From positions 31,341 through 95,340 of the forward strand of contig NZ_WVEM01000007.1 in assembly GCF_009847015.1 (NCBI RefSeq): a stretch of DNA of 64,000 bases, read 5' to 3'. Below the pieces are notes generated by a model. That model did not search any database and was not told the origin of the DNA. It worked only from the letters and a program-made list of their open reading frames with translations. This DNA comes from Sunxiuqinia indica (GTDB lineage: Bacteria > Bacteroidota > Bacteroidia > Bacteroidales > Prolixibacteraceae). Of the stretch, positions 25,201-32,284 are shown piece by piece; position 1 is the first letter of the stretch, and each line of letters begins with the position of its first letter. Made by a program: the position numbers and the translations under genes.

Positions 25201-26724
25201 ATGAAGCTAAATGATACAAAAGTTAAGAAACTACAAAATCTTATTAGAGATTCATTTAGAATTAGACCTAATCATGACCCCGTATATGTCGACGTATCAA
25301 ATCATTTGGAAAGGTTAGGTTCGAGACAACATCAAATTATTTTTGGCAGAAGGGGTTCTGGTAAATCCTGTTTAGTTGTACATTTTAAAAACAAGGAATG
25401 TAAAAAACTCAATATACTACCTATCTACATTGATACCGATGAGATAAAACGACTTGGATATCCTGACATACTTATTCGGTTGATTCTTTCTGTTATGGAA
25501 AAGACACCAGCAGCAAAGAAACGTTTTAGACGAATAATTGGTAGGAAAAATGATATTCAGAAACATATTGATAATCTAAGAAAACTACTAAGTCAAGCCG
25601 AAAATCGAAGTGTTAAAAAAGAAGAAAAACAAGATAGTAAATATGATGGTGGTGGTAGCTACCATGGATTTAGAGCTGGTGCAAGCAAATCATATAGTAC
25701 TGGTCAGATTAGTGAATTTCAGGAGTGGAAATTAGATACTCTTGAAAGATATTTGAGTGATTATAAACAATCATTAGTTGATGCATTGGATAAAACAAAC
25801 TTCTCATCCTCATTCGTATTTCTTGATGATTACTACTTAATTAAGAGGGATAAACAACCAGATGTGATTGATTATTTGCATAGATTATTGCGCGGGACAA
25901 ATTATTATCTAAAAGTTGGAACGGTTCGGCATAGAACAGAATATATGCGAAATGACGGACAAACTATCGGTGTTGAATTGCAGGAAGATATTGAAGAAAT
26001 AAATTTGGATAGGACACTTGAAGATTTAAATTCAACAAGTACTTATATATCTCAAATGTTAAATTCATTAGCTGAAAAAGTAGATTTGAAAGACCCGGTG
26101 ACAGAGCTTTTTAATCAACAGGCTTTTGAAAAATTAGTTATCGCTTCTGGTGGAGTTCCAAGAGATTTTCTTACAATATTCGTTGATGCTGTAGATAATG
26201 CATTATCAGTAGGTAGAGAAGAGTATATAACACCAACAAATATTTGGAAGGCAGCAAGTTCTTTATCTTATCGCAAGAAACTTAAAAATTTAAGAAAAGA
26301 TGCTTCAAATGATGCTGATTCTTTAGAAAGAGTTTACAGGGACTTAATGAGGTTTTGTTTACAAGAAAAGAAGAGAACATGTTTTTTAATTTCACAAGAT
26401 GAATGCCAAATGCATTCATCTGCCCATGAGTTAATTCAACAACTTATGGATTTTAAATTATTACATATTGTAGAACCAGACACGTCTGCTGCTTCCGGAA
26501 GAAAAGGGAGATTTGAAGCATACACCTTAGATTTCTCTTTGTTTATGGAGCCAAGAAAGCGAAACATAACAATTATTGAATTTTGGAAATTTGATTCTGG
26601 CAATAGACGTATCGGAGTTCGGGAAGCTCCAGTCTATAGTCTTGAGAGAGCCTCAGAAGCAATGCAAAGCGATGATAATCAAGAAACAGAGGAATTGATA
26701 ACAACGGTTGAATTTGAAGAATAA
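25201..26724 (+). CDS. P-loop ATPase of an accessory module (ORC/STAND-like)
   Basis: A 507-residue cytoplasmic protein. Walker A GRRGSGKS is at 49-56 and Walker B FVFLDDYY at 205-212; the region between has a lysine/glutamate-rich and Gly/Ser-rich insert (about 110-170). The part after 250 has helices typical of AAA+/STAND lids (GGVPRDFLTIFVDA) and about 380-460 could be a winged helix (LISQDECQMHSSAHELIQQLMD). It resembles the group of lone ATPases found in defence islands (Sll1717-type P-loop ATPases are one possible home). No nuclease or toxin domain is fused. AT-rich compared with neighbours, so probably transferred. Function unknown. Confidence 0.6.
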   Translation: MKLNDTKVKKLQNLIRDSFRIRPNHDPVYVDVSNHLERLGSRQHQIIFGRRGSGKSCLVVHFKNKECKKLNILPIYIDTDEIKRLGYPDILIRLILSVMEKTPAAKKRFRRIIGRKNDIQKHIDNLRKLLSQAENRSVKKEEKQDSKYDGGGSYHGFRAGASKSYSTGQISEFQEWKLDTLERYLSDYKQSLVDALDKTNFSSSFVFLDDYYLIKRDKQPDVIDYLHRLLRGTNYYLKVGTVRHRTEYMRNDGQTIGVELQEDIEEINLDRTLEDLNSTSTYISQMLNSLAEKVDLKDPVTELFNQQAFEKLVIASGGVPRDFLTIFVDAVDNALSVGREEYITPTNIWKAASSLSYRKKLKNLRKDASNDADSLERVYRDLMRFCLQEKKRTCFLISQDECQMHSSAHELIQQLMDFKLLHIVEPDTSAASGRKGRFEAYTLDFSLFMEPRKRNITIIEFWKFDSGNRRIGVREAPVYSLERASEAMQSDDNQETEELITTVEFEE

Positions 26725-26726
26725 AA

Positions 26727-26861
26727 GCCGACGCACAATGTATATACAAAATAGGCGTAATAACAGTAAACTAAGCGGTTTTAGCCCGCTTCAACTTTGT
26801 AACGGCTTGATAAGTTTGAAGCCCGCAATCGCATACTTTGCATATTCTAGAACGTTAGATA
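26727..26861 (+). repeat. attC-like structured element between accessory genes
   Basis: The outer arms TATATACAAAATAGGCG (26741-26757) and CGCATACTTTGCATATT (26830-26846) pair imperfectly (13 of 17), and inside them GCTTCAACTT and AAGTTTGAAGC form a second stem. The element ends in AACGTTAGAT, with GTTAGAT (26854-26860) fitting the integron core GTTRRRY. It fills the gap between one gene's stop and the next gene's start, as attC sites do in cassettes. No integrase gene is visible, and a matching 5' RYYYAAC core is not clear. Confidence 0.45.
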
Positions 26862-26877
26862 CAACATGCATTAAAAT

Positions 26878-27615
26878 ATGGCAATAAATACGAAAAATAG
26901 TTGTCAAGCAATTTCGACGAAAAATAAACAGTGCAAAAATAAGAGATTGAGATTTTCGCAATATTGCTTTTATCATCAACCTAAAGTCATACCGCTGTTA
27001 ACACTAATATTGGGTGGAATTATTGGGCTAATAATAGATATCACTTGGATTGCAATATTCCCGCCGAAATCTGAAACAAGGCGAAATGAAGTTGTAAGAA
27101 GAATTTCCATGGAGGCATCGGGAGCTATAAAATACACAGACGCCTTCTTAACGGAATATCTGAATGCGCTTGGAGAAGACAAACTAATTAAGCAAATCAG
27201 AAATCTTCAAATTCAAGATGCTAGTAAATACTTTGACAGCGATTTAGATATTGAGCTTGAAAAAGCATTTCAAAATTCAAAAATGCTTGAAGGTAGTAAC
27301 ATGTACAATTCTAATGGTCAACAAATAGCCTATATAGCAAATGCTCTTTGGAATGTGAAAAACACAAGAGCAGCCCTTAATGATTTCTTAAAAAAATATG
27401 GTTCCGTTGACGATGAGTTAGTAACTACAGTTATCCAAATGAAAGACCGAGCAGATGTTGTAATAATGATTTTAAATTATGCTTTCAAAAATCCTAACGA
27501 ATTAAAAATAAAATTTAGAAAAGGACAAATGGAGCCTTTCGCAGATTTTTTATCAGGTTTTTACATATACCAATTTGAGTGTAAAACATTAATTGAAAAT
27601 GAAATTAAGAATTAA
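26878..27615 (+). CDS. Cys/His-cluster membrane protein of unknown function
   Basis: A 245-residue protein. Residues 1-35 carry a likely metal site with Cys9, Cys19, Cys30 and His33 (CQAISTKNKQC then YCFYH), a pattern found in several uncharacterised families. A membrane helix follows (about 38-60), then about 180 residues of charged helical sequence with no motif I recognise. It may sit in the membrane with a metal-binding cytosolic head. It follows the ATPase gene after an attC-like element, so the two may be independent cassettes rather than an operon. AT-rich like the ATPase gene. Confidence 0.55.
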   Translation: MAINTKNSCQAISTKNKQCKNKRLRFSQYCFYHQPKVIPLLTLILGGIIGLIIDITWIAIFPPKSETRRNEVVRRISMEASGAIKYTDAFLTEYLNALGEDKLIKQIRNLQIQDASKYFDSDLDIELEKAFQNSKMLEGSNMYNSNGQQIAYIANALWNVKNTRAALNDFLKKYGSVDDELVTTVIQMKDRADVVIMILNYAFKNPNELKIKFRKGQMEPFADFLSGFYIYQFECKTLIENEIKN

Positions 27616-27816
27616 ATTCAGCCCATAATAATTGGATGTGGCAGGCGGGGATTTTAGCGGTCTGACAGGATTTCTGTTGGAAATCCCACCTAACTGCAGA
27701 CAAGTGACCTCAGACTGTCCAACAACCAACTTACCTGGTGTAATCCTTTGGCAAGTGGTGTAACAGATGTAACAAACGTAGAAATCAACATACCTGAGTA
27801 TAATCTTTAAATTGAA
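27616..27816 (+). other. Gap with an LRR-like coding relic
   Basis: A 38-codon frame from 27694 to its TAA at 27808-27810 has no start codon and reads DLRLSNNQLTW near its beginning, which resembles a leucine-rich-repeat consensus (LxLSxNxLT), ending in INIPEYNL. An in-frame stop lies just upstream. It could be a fragment of a lost LRR gene or chance. No hairpin terminator was seen. Confidence 0.25.
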
Positions 27817-28053
27817 ATGATGATGACAATTCTTGGATTTATTGGTGGTTTAGAAATCGTGATCTTACTGATTCTTTTACTCTTCATTTTACTTATTCCG
27901 CTGATTGCACTTATCGACATTTTAAAAAGTGATTTTGAAGGGAATAATAAACTAATCTGGGTGATTATCGTGGTTTTTCTTTCGATAATAGGTGCGCTAC
28001 TTTATTTCTTCATCGGAAGGGAACAAAAAGTAACAGATACAAAACCAAGCTGA
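27817..28053 (+). CDS. PLDc_N-type small membrane protein
   Basis: A 78-residue protein with two membrane helices (about 8-33 and 48-66). The segment ALIDILKSDFEGNNKLIWVI and the end LLYFFIGREQK match the PLDc_N domain (named for its place before phospholipase D nucleases but common as a free small protein). Function is unknown. It is the last gene of the accessory region; its stop is followed by the second 21-bp array. Confidence 0.75.
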   Translation: MMMTILGFIGGLEIVILLILLLFILLIPLIALIDILKSDFEGNNKLIWVIIVVFLSIIGALLYFFIGREQKVTDTKPS

Positions 28054-28596
28054 CCCTTGTTGCTGAGGATTGAAAAAGCTTCATCTCCCAATATTAATAA
28101 GGCTTTTGGGTGCTTTTGATGTTGGAAATAGCTCTTATTCCATCGCGCAGAGGCCTTCTGACACAGCGCAGCAAAGCTATTCCGCGTTGCTGAACGACGA
28201 TTTTATATAGCAGCAAGACCATTCCACAGGTCAGCATCATTATTCCCTTTGGAATCATTGTTATTCTCTATGGAATAATCATTCTGACTTAGAGAATATC
28301 TATTATTCCATCGGTCAGCAAGCTTATTCCACGTGGCAGAAGGGTTGTTCCGTGGCGCATGGTCAACCAGAAGTTGGGTGTTTCCCTGCTGACCTTTATT
28401 CGGCTTTCATGAATCGTGATTGTCTCTGTTATGAGTGGATGAGATGCTGCTCTTATTGACGTATTTCCAGCCTGGCAGGGCAGCTCCCAATGGTAGCAGG
28501 ATGATTTGTTGGGGGTAAGACGGGACAATTGGAACTTTGCAGGAAGGCAAACGTTGAAAATATGGAGGAGACTTTTGACCACGAATGGCCATAAAA
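28054..28596. repeat. Degenerate 21-bp tandem array, eleven clean units and decayed flank
   Basis: Eleven 21-bp units start at 28136, 28157, 28178, 28199, 28220, 28241, 28262, 28283, 28304, 28325 and 28346, exactly in phase. The commonest unit start is TATTCC, followed four bases later by GG/GC then CAG. Less regular copies such as TTCCAGCCTGGCAG (28465-28478) continue to about 28520. On the minus strand the units read as a heptad of the type LLPRGI or MIPKGI. Its CCA-N2-TGGCA core resembles the array at 24746-24892. Stops interrupt most frames, so it is not a functional gene. Confidence 0.65.
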
Positions 28597-28618
28597 AAAG
28601 CCGGCGTTAACCGGCTTT
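28597..28618 (-). terminator. Intrinsic terminator of the Lys/Cys-rich protein gene
   Basis: AAAGCCGG (28597-28604) and CCGGCTTT (28611-28618) form a perfect 8-bp stem with a six-base loop. Read leftwards, it is followed by seven T, which makes it a standard rho-independent terminator 22 bases after the stop codon of the gene at 28640. Confidence 0.85.
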
Positions 28619-28639
28619 CTGAAGTATGTTATAAAAGTC

Positions 28640-28867
28640 TTATTCTTTGTCGTCGCTTGCTTTCTTATCGCAGCTAGATTTTTTCTCACAGCAGGCTTTT
28701 TTCTTTTCACATTCTTCTTTTTTGTCAGCTTTTGCTTCTTTCTTCTCTTTATCATCCTTGCTCATTGTGCTTACTTGCTCAGTTTTTGTTTCCTGAACAT
28801 TAACAGCATAACTAGCTGATACACCAAAAGCGAAAACAATTGCCAACATTAAAATTAACTTTTTCAT
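28640..28867 (-). CDS. Small secreted Lys/Glu/Cys-rich protein
   Basis: A 75-residue protein with a signal peptide (MKKLILMLAIVFAFGVSASYA). The mature part is almost entirely Lys, Glu, Asp and Ser, with one CC pair and two further cysteines (ECEKK, KACCEKKSSCDKK). No family is recognised. Charged Cys-rich mini-proteins can bind metals or haem or resist oxidants, but nothing here proves it. Two palindromes resembling Fur/PerR boxes lie 40-92 bases upstream of the start, and an intrinsic terminator follows, so it is a free-standing, probably regulated transcription unit. Confidence 0.65.
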   Translation of the reverse strand: MKKLILMLAIVFAFGVSASYAVNVQETKTEQVSTMSKDDKEKKEAKADKKEECEKKKACCEKKSSCDKKASDDKE

Positions 28868-28906
28868 AATTTCTCGTTTTTAAAGTTTATAACGGGAGCA
28901 ATTTAT

Positions 28907-28959
28907 CAAGAATAATTCTAAATAAAAACAGCTTTAACATTTATTTAGAATTATTCTTG
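28907..28959. promoter_or_regulatory. 20-bp perfect inverted repeat made of two Fur/PerR-like palindromes
   Basis: The arm at 28907-28926 is the exact reverse complement of the arm at 28940-28959, with a 13-base spacer. Each arm itself contains the small palindrome AGAAT-N-ATTCT, so the 15-mers CAAGAATAATTCTAA (28907-28921) and TTAGAATTATTCTTG (28945-28959) resemble the 7-1-7 PerR box (TTATAATnATTATAA). It lies between the end of aspA and the start of the Lys/Cys-rich gene. It could alternatively act as an aspA terminator, but no T-tract follows on that strand. Confidence 0.55.
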
Positions 28960-28975
28960 TTTTTAACCAACTTAC

Positions 28976-30367
28976 TTAAAACCCTAATTTATTGATTGCT
29001 TCAGGAGTGATCAGCGCTTCAAATTCACTTGCTGTAAGTAATTTTTCAGTCAGAACAAGCTGGCGAATACTCACTTTCTTGTCCTGAGACTGTTGAGCAA
29101 CTTGGGTGCATTTTTCATAACCCAGTGCCGGAATCAATGCCGTAATAATAGCCGTTGAGTTCAGGACTTGCGCTTTACATTTATCGGAATTGGCCGATAT
29201 TCCCCGAACACATTTGTTGTTGAACCCGCGAATGGCGCGCTCGAGCAGCTGAAGGTTTTCGAGAAGCGTGTGCGCAATAACGGGCATAAAGGGGTTGAGT
29301 TCGAGGGTGCCATTTGACGCCGCCTGTGTAATTACCGTGTCGTTGCCAATGACCTGCATGGCTGCCTGGATGGTAGCTTCGGGTATTACCGGGTTCACTT
29401 TTCCGGGCATCATGGAAGAGCCCGCCTGAACCGGGGGAAGGTTGATTTCTCCAAATCCGGCATCGGGGCCACTGGACAACAAGCGCAAGTCGTTGGATAC
29501 TTTAATCAGGTTGCTGGCACAAGCTTTCAAAATACCGGACACTTCAACAAAAACATCGGCATTCTGCGTGCTTTCAACCAGATTTTCGGCTCGTGCCAGC
29601 GATGTATTTGTAAGCTCCCGCAGTCGGTCGGTTACCTGGAAAATAAATTGACGGGGAGCACCCAGGCCACTACCAATCGCTGTTCCACCCAAATTGACTA
29701 CTCGTAATCGTTCTTCGCATTTGTAAATCCGCCAGCGATCGCGGTTGAAGGCTTCCGCGTAAGCGGCCATCTCGCGCCCCAGCGTGGTTAGTACGGCATC
29801 CTGTAGTTGTGTTCGCCCGAGTTTAACGACATCGGTAAACTCTTTTTCTTTTTGCTGAAAGGTTTCCTGTAACTCTAAAACCGCCTGCTCTAATCGGCGA
29901 AGCAGAAAGATAGCGGCAAGTTTTAAAGCGGTTGGATACGTGTCATTGGTAGATTGATGCAGGTTGATATCGTTGAGAGGAGAGATTGTTTCATAATCAC
30001 CAAGCGGTTTCCCTGCCAGCTGCAGTGCGCGGTTGGCAATTACTTCATTCACATTCATATTGGTTGATGTTCCGGCGCCTCCTTGCAGTGCGTCAACAAG
30101 AACATGGTCGGTCAGCTGTCCGTTGGCCATCTCCTGGCAAGCACGTTCAATGGCGTCCGCTTTTTCATCATCGTTAAAGTACCCCAACTTTCGGTTGATT
30201 TGTGCGCAGGCCAGCTTCACCCAGCCATAGGCTTTCACCAACTCCGGGTTGACGGGGCGTTGTGCCAGCTGAAAGTTTTCCAGCGCACGCGCCGTATGGA
30301 TTCCATAAAGCACATCCGCCGGAATTTCCTTTGAGCCTAAAAAGTCTGTTTCAGTTCGTGTAATCAT
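28976..30367 (-). CDS. aspA: Aspartate ammonia-lyase
   Basis: A 463-residue enzyme of the fumarase/aspartase superfamily that splits aspartate into fumarate and ammonium. The signature GSSMMPGKVNPVIPE (about 316-330) carries the catalytic serine loop, and GAGTSTNMNVNEVIANRA and NDTYPTALK are the substrate-binding segments of class II members. The related fumarase and argininosuccinate lyase are less likely given GTSTNMNVNE and the local context. It is the last gene of a leftward operon with the TM1266 regulator and hydG (38-base gap to hydG). An aspA-like gene with hydrogenase maturation genes recurs in anaerobes; why is not settled. Confidence 0.9.
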   Translation of the reverse strand: MITRTETDFLGSKEIPADVLYGIHTARALENFQLAQRPVNPELVKAYGWVKLACAQINRKLGYFNDDEKADAIERACQEMANGQLTDHVLVDALQGGAGTSTNMNVNEVIANRALQLAGKPLGDYETISPLNDINLHQSTNDTYPTALKLAAIFLLRRLEQAVLELQETFQQKEKEFTDVVKLGRTQLQDAVLTTLGREMAAYAEAFNRDRWRIYKCEERLRVVNLGGTAIGSGLGAPRQFIFQVTDRLRELTNTSLARAENLVESTQNADVFVEVSGILKACASNLIKVSNDLRLLSSGPDAGFGEINLPPVQAGSSMMPGKVNPVIPEATIQAAMQVIGNDTVITQAASNGTLELNPFMPVIAHTLLENLQLLERAIRGFNNKCVRGISANSDKCKAQVLNSTAIITALIPALGYEKCTQVAQQSQDKKVSIRQLVLTEKLLTASEFEALITPEAINKLGF

Positions 30368-30404
30368 CGCTTGTGTTTTGCGTACTTTAAATGGTCATTC
30401 TTTG

Positions 30405-31796
30405 CTAGCAGAAAACATCGGACTGCCCCCGCTTTACACGGTCAACCAACTTACGGGCCCGGTCGGCCGGCAGACCTTCCATCTCCGCCAGGGTCTTTTC
30501 GATTAGTTGAATGCCTGTTTTATATGTTTCGGGCGACGCATAATTATTGAGGTACTCCATAAAACTCGACAGAGCGTTGGGGCCGCAGTGTGCTTTGATC
30601 GCTCCGGGCTTCGCAATGTCCATAAAATCCTGCCCGGTTCGCCCCAATCGGTAACATCCGGTGCAAAATGAGGGAACATAACCCATTTGTGCCACATCGC
30701 GAATCACCTCATCCAGCGGACGGTGATCACCCAGGCTAAACTGCCCGGAAACCTCGTCCTCGTGCTCATAGCCCCCGGGGTTGGTCCGGCTGCCGGCTGA
30801 AATCTGCGACACGCCCAATGCAAAGGTCTCCGATCGCATTTTGGCGGTTTCGCGGGTCGACATGATGATGCCGGTGTATGGAACTGCCAGGCGAAGGATG
30901 GCCACAATTTTGCGAAATTCGAGGTCGCCAACGGGGTAGGGTGGGTTTGATGCGGTGTCGGAACCGGTTGCCGGCTCCAGGCGTGGAACGCTAATTGTAT
31001 GCGGGCCAACACCAAAAACACGCTCCAGCTCAGCAATATGCTGCATCATGGCCAGTAGTTCAAAGCGGTAATCGTACAGCCCAAACAGAACACCAATACC
31101 CACATCATCAATGCCGGCTTCCATGGCGCGGTGCAGCGCAGTAATTCGCCAGTCGTAATTTGCTTTCAGTCCGCCCAGGTGCACTTTTTTATAGCTTGGC
31201 CGGTGATAGGTTTCCTGAAAAATCTGGTACGTGCCGATCTTCTCATTTTTAAGCAGCCTGAATTCATCTTCCGAAAGAGGAGCTACATTGACGTTTACAC
31301 GCCGGATTTCTGCATTGTTGTGCTTAGCCTCGTATACCGAGCGAACCGAGTCCAGCACATATTGAAAACGTTGGTTGGGATAAGATTCTCCGGCTACTAA
31401 AAGCACTCGCTTATGACCCTGCTTAATCAGCATTTCGGTTTCCTGTTTAATCTCTTGCTGCGATAATGAACGTCGGACAATGGCTTTGTTTTTAGCCCGG
31501 AATGCGCAGTAGGTACATTCGTTGGCACAGAGGTTCGAGATGTACAGCGGAGCGAAAATTACCAGCCGCTTTCCATAAATGGTTTCTTTAATATGATTGG
31601 CTGTTTCAAAAAGTTCCTGTAACTGCGTCCGATCATTTATGCTGGTTAATACAGCCACATCGTGCAAATCCAGCCCTTTCATTTCTTTGGCTTTGGCCAG
31701 CACCTCATTCACTTCCTCCAGGCCTGGTTGACGATGTTTTTCTAAGATGGTGTTTATTTCCTGTTCGTTGATGAACGATTGCGTTGTTGTATGCAT
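30405..31796 (-). CDS. hydG: [FeFe]-hydrogenase maturation radical SAM enzyme HydG
   Basis: A 463-residue radical SAM tyrosine lyase that makes the CO and CN ligands of the H-cluster. The SAM cluster motif CxxxCxxC is at Cys90, Cys94 and Cys97 (CANECTYC), and the C-terminal auxiliary cluster uses Cys378 and Cys381 (CTGC) with Cys404 nearby (HCGPN). It has the ThiH-like barrel with the motif GVLFGLYDYRFE. Length equals known HydG proteins. The gene follows the TM1266-like gene by four bases and precedes aspA, so it belongs to a three-gene operon. Confidence 0.96.
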   Translation of the reverse strand: MHTTTQSFINEQEINTILEKHRQPGLEEVNEVLAKAKEMKGLDLHDVAVLTSINDRTQLQELFETANHIKETIYGKRLVIFAPLYISNLCANECTYCAFRAKNKAIVRRSLSQQEIKQETEMLIKQGHKRVLLVAGESYPNQRFQYVLDSVRSVYEAKHNNAEIRRVNVNVAPLSEDEFRLLKNEKIGTYQIFQETYHRPSYKKVHLGGLKANYDWRITALHRAMEAGIDDVGIGVLFGLYDYRFELLAMMQHIAELERVFGVGPHTISVPRLEPATGSDTASNPPYPVGDLEFRKIVAILRLAVPYTGIIMSTRETAKMRSETFALGVSQISAGSRTNPGGYEHEDEVSGQFSLGDHRPLDEVIRDVAQMGYVPSFCTGCYRLGRTGQDFMDIAKPGAIKAHCGPNALSSFMEYLNNYASPETYKTGIQLIEKTLAEMEGLPADRARKLVDRVKRGQSDVFC

Positions 31797-31800
31797 GGTT

Positions 31801-32055
31801 TTATTTTTTTGCCAATCCTGATTTTACCTGGACGCCATTGATTGCACCCAGTCGGCCGGTAAGTTTTCCTATTTCGTCGGTGTTGCTGTTTACAACTAAT
31901 GTGATAACTGATGTATTTCCCTTTATTTTGGGAATGCCTGTTCGGGCAAGAATTAAGTCGGCATGATCGCTAAGTATTTCGTTTACAATACCTGCTGACT
32001 GTTCACGATCTTCAATAATTATTCCTACAAAACCTAGACGATTCTGTGTATTCAT
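31801..32055 (-). CDS. TM1266-family hydrogenase-system regulator
   Basis: An 84-residue protein of the TM1266 family, a small ACT/NikR-C-like fold found next to hydE, hydF and hydG and proposed to regulate the [FeFe]-hydrogenase system; direct evidence for the role is limited. It shows the alternating pattern RLGFVGIIIEDRE, then ARTGIPKIKGNTSVITLVVNSNTDEIGKLTGRLGAI. I chose the ATG at 32055; an upstream ATG at 32091 would add 12 residues unlike the family. No DNA-binding domain is present. First gene of the operon with hydG and aspA. Confidence 0.85.
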   Translation of the reverse strand: MNTQNRLGFVGIIIEDREQSAGIVNEILSDHADLILARTGIPKIKGNTSVITLVVNSNTDEIGKLTGRLGAINGVQVKSGLAKK

Positions 32056-32190
32056 GATCTTTTTTTTTGTGCAGGAATAGGGGAGTAGCAATACAAAATA
32101 CTGCTCATGACAAAGAACAGTAGTTGTAACTGATGGATATTTCGTACTTCCCCCTTGAAGTCAGTCGGTTGACCTTCCCGCAGGTTTAGC
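32056..32190 (-). promoter_or_regulatory. Long 5' leader of the TM1266-hydG-aspA operon with two hairpins
   Basis: If transcription starts after the -7 box at 32193-32200, the leader is about 130 nt. On the minus strand it can form ACTTC-N6-GAAGT (around 32148-32163) and TACTG-N14-CAGTA (around 32102-32125). I recognise no standard riboswitch. It may be a regulatory leader or simply structured by chance. Confidence 0.35.
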
Positions 32191-32192
32191 TG

Positions 32193-32226
32193 CAAAAGTA
32201 CAATAGTTTGGGCAAATTGGATCAAA
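32193..32226 (-). promoter_or_regulatory. Promoter of the TM1266-hydG-aspA operon
   Basis: The minus strand has TACTTTTG (-7, 32193-32200) fitting TAnnTTTG, and TTTG (-33) at 32223-32226, 22 bases upstream of it. This is close to the usual spacing of about 19-21. Confidence 0.55.
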
Positions 32227-32284
32227 CTAAAAACCTATTTAAAACGAATCTGAATAGGTGCTTCTGAGCCATACAGAGTTATTT

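Noticed and set aside
28136-28366. Possible CRISPR array
   Set aside because: Units are contiguous 21-bp repeats with no unique spacers and no cas genes nearby.
28289-28755. Open frames on the minus strand (28289-28582, 28453-28755)
   Set aside because: They run through the 21-bp array, the terminator and the antisense-frame of the Lys/Cys-rich gene; none has a plausible start or family.
32124-32130. TTGTAAC half-site in the TM1266 leader, as a third copy of the nrf-type operator
   Set aside because: The second arm does not match and it lies downstream of the predicted promoter.
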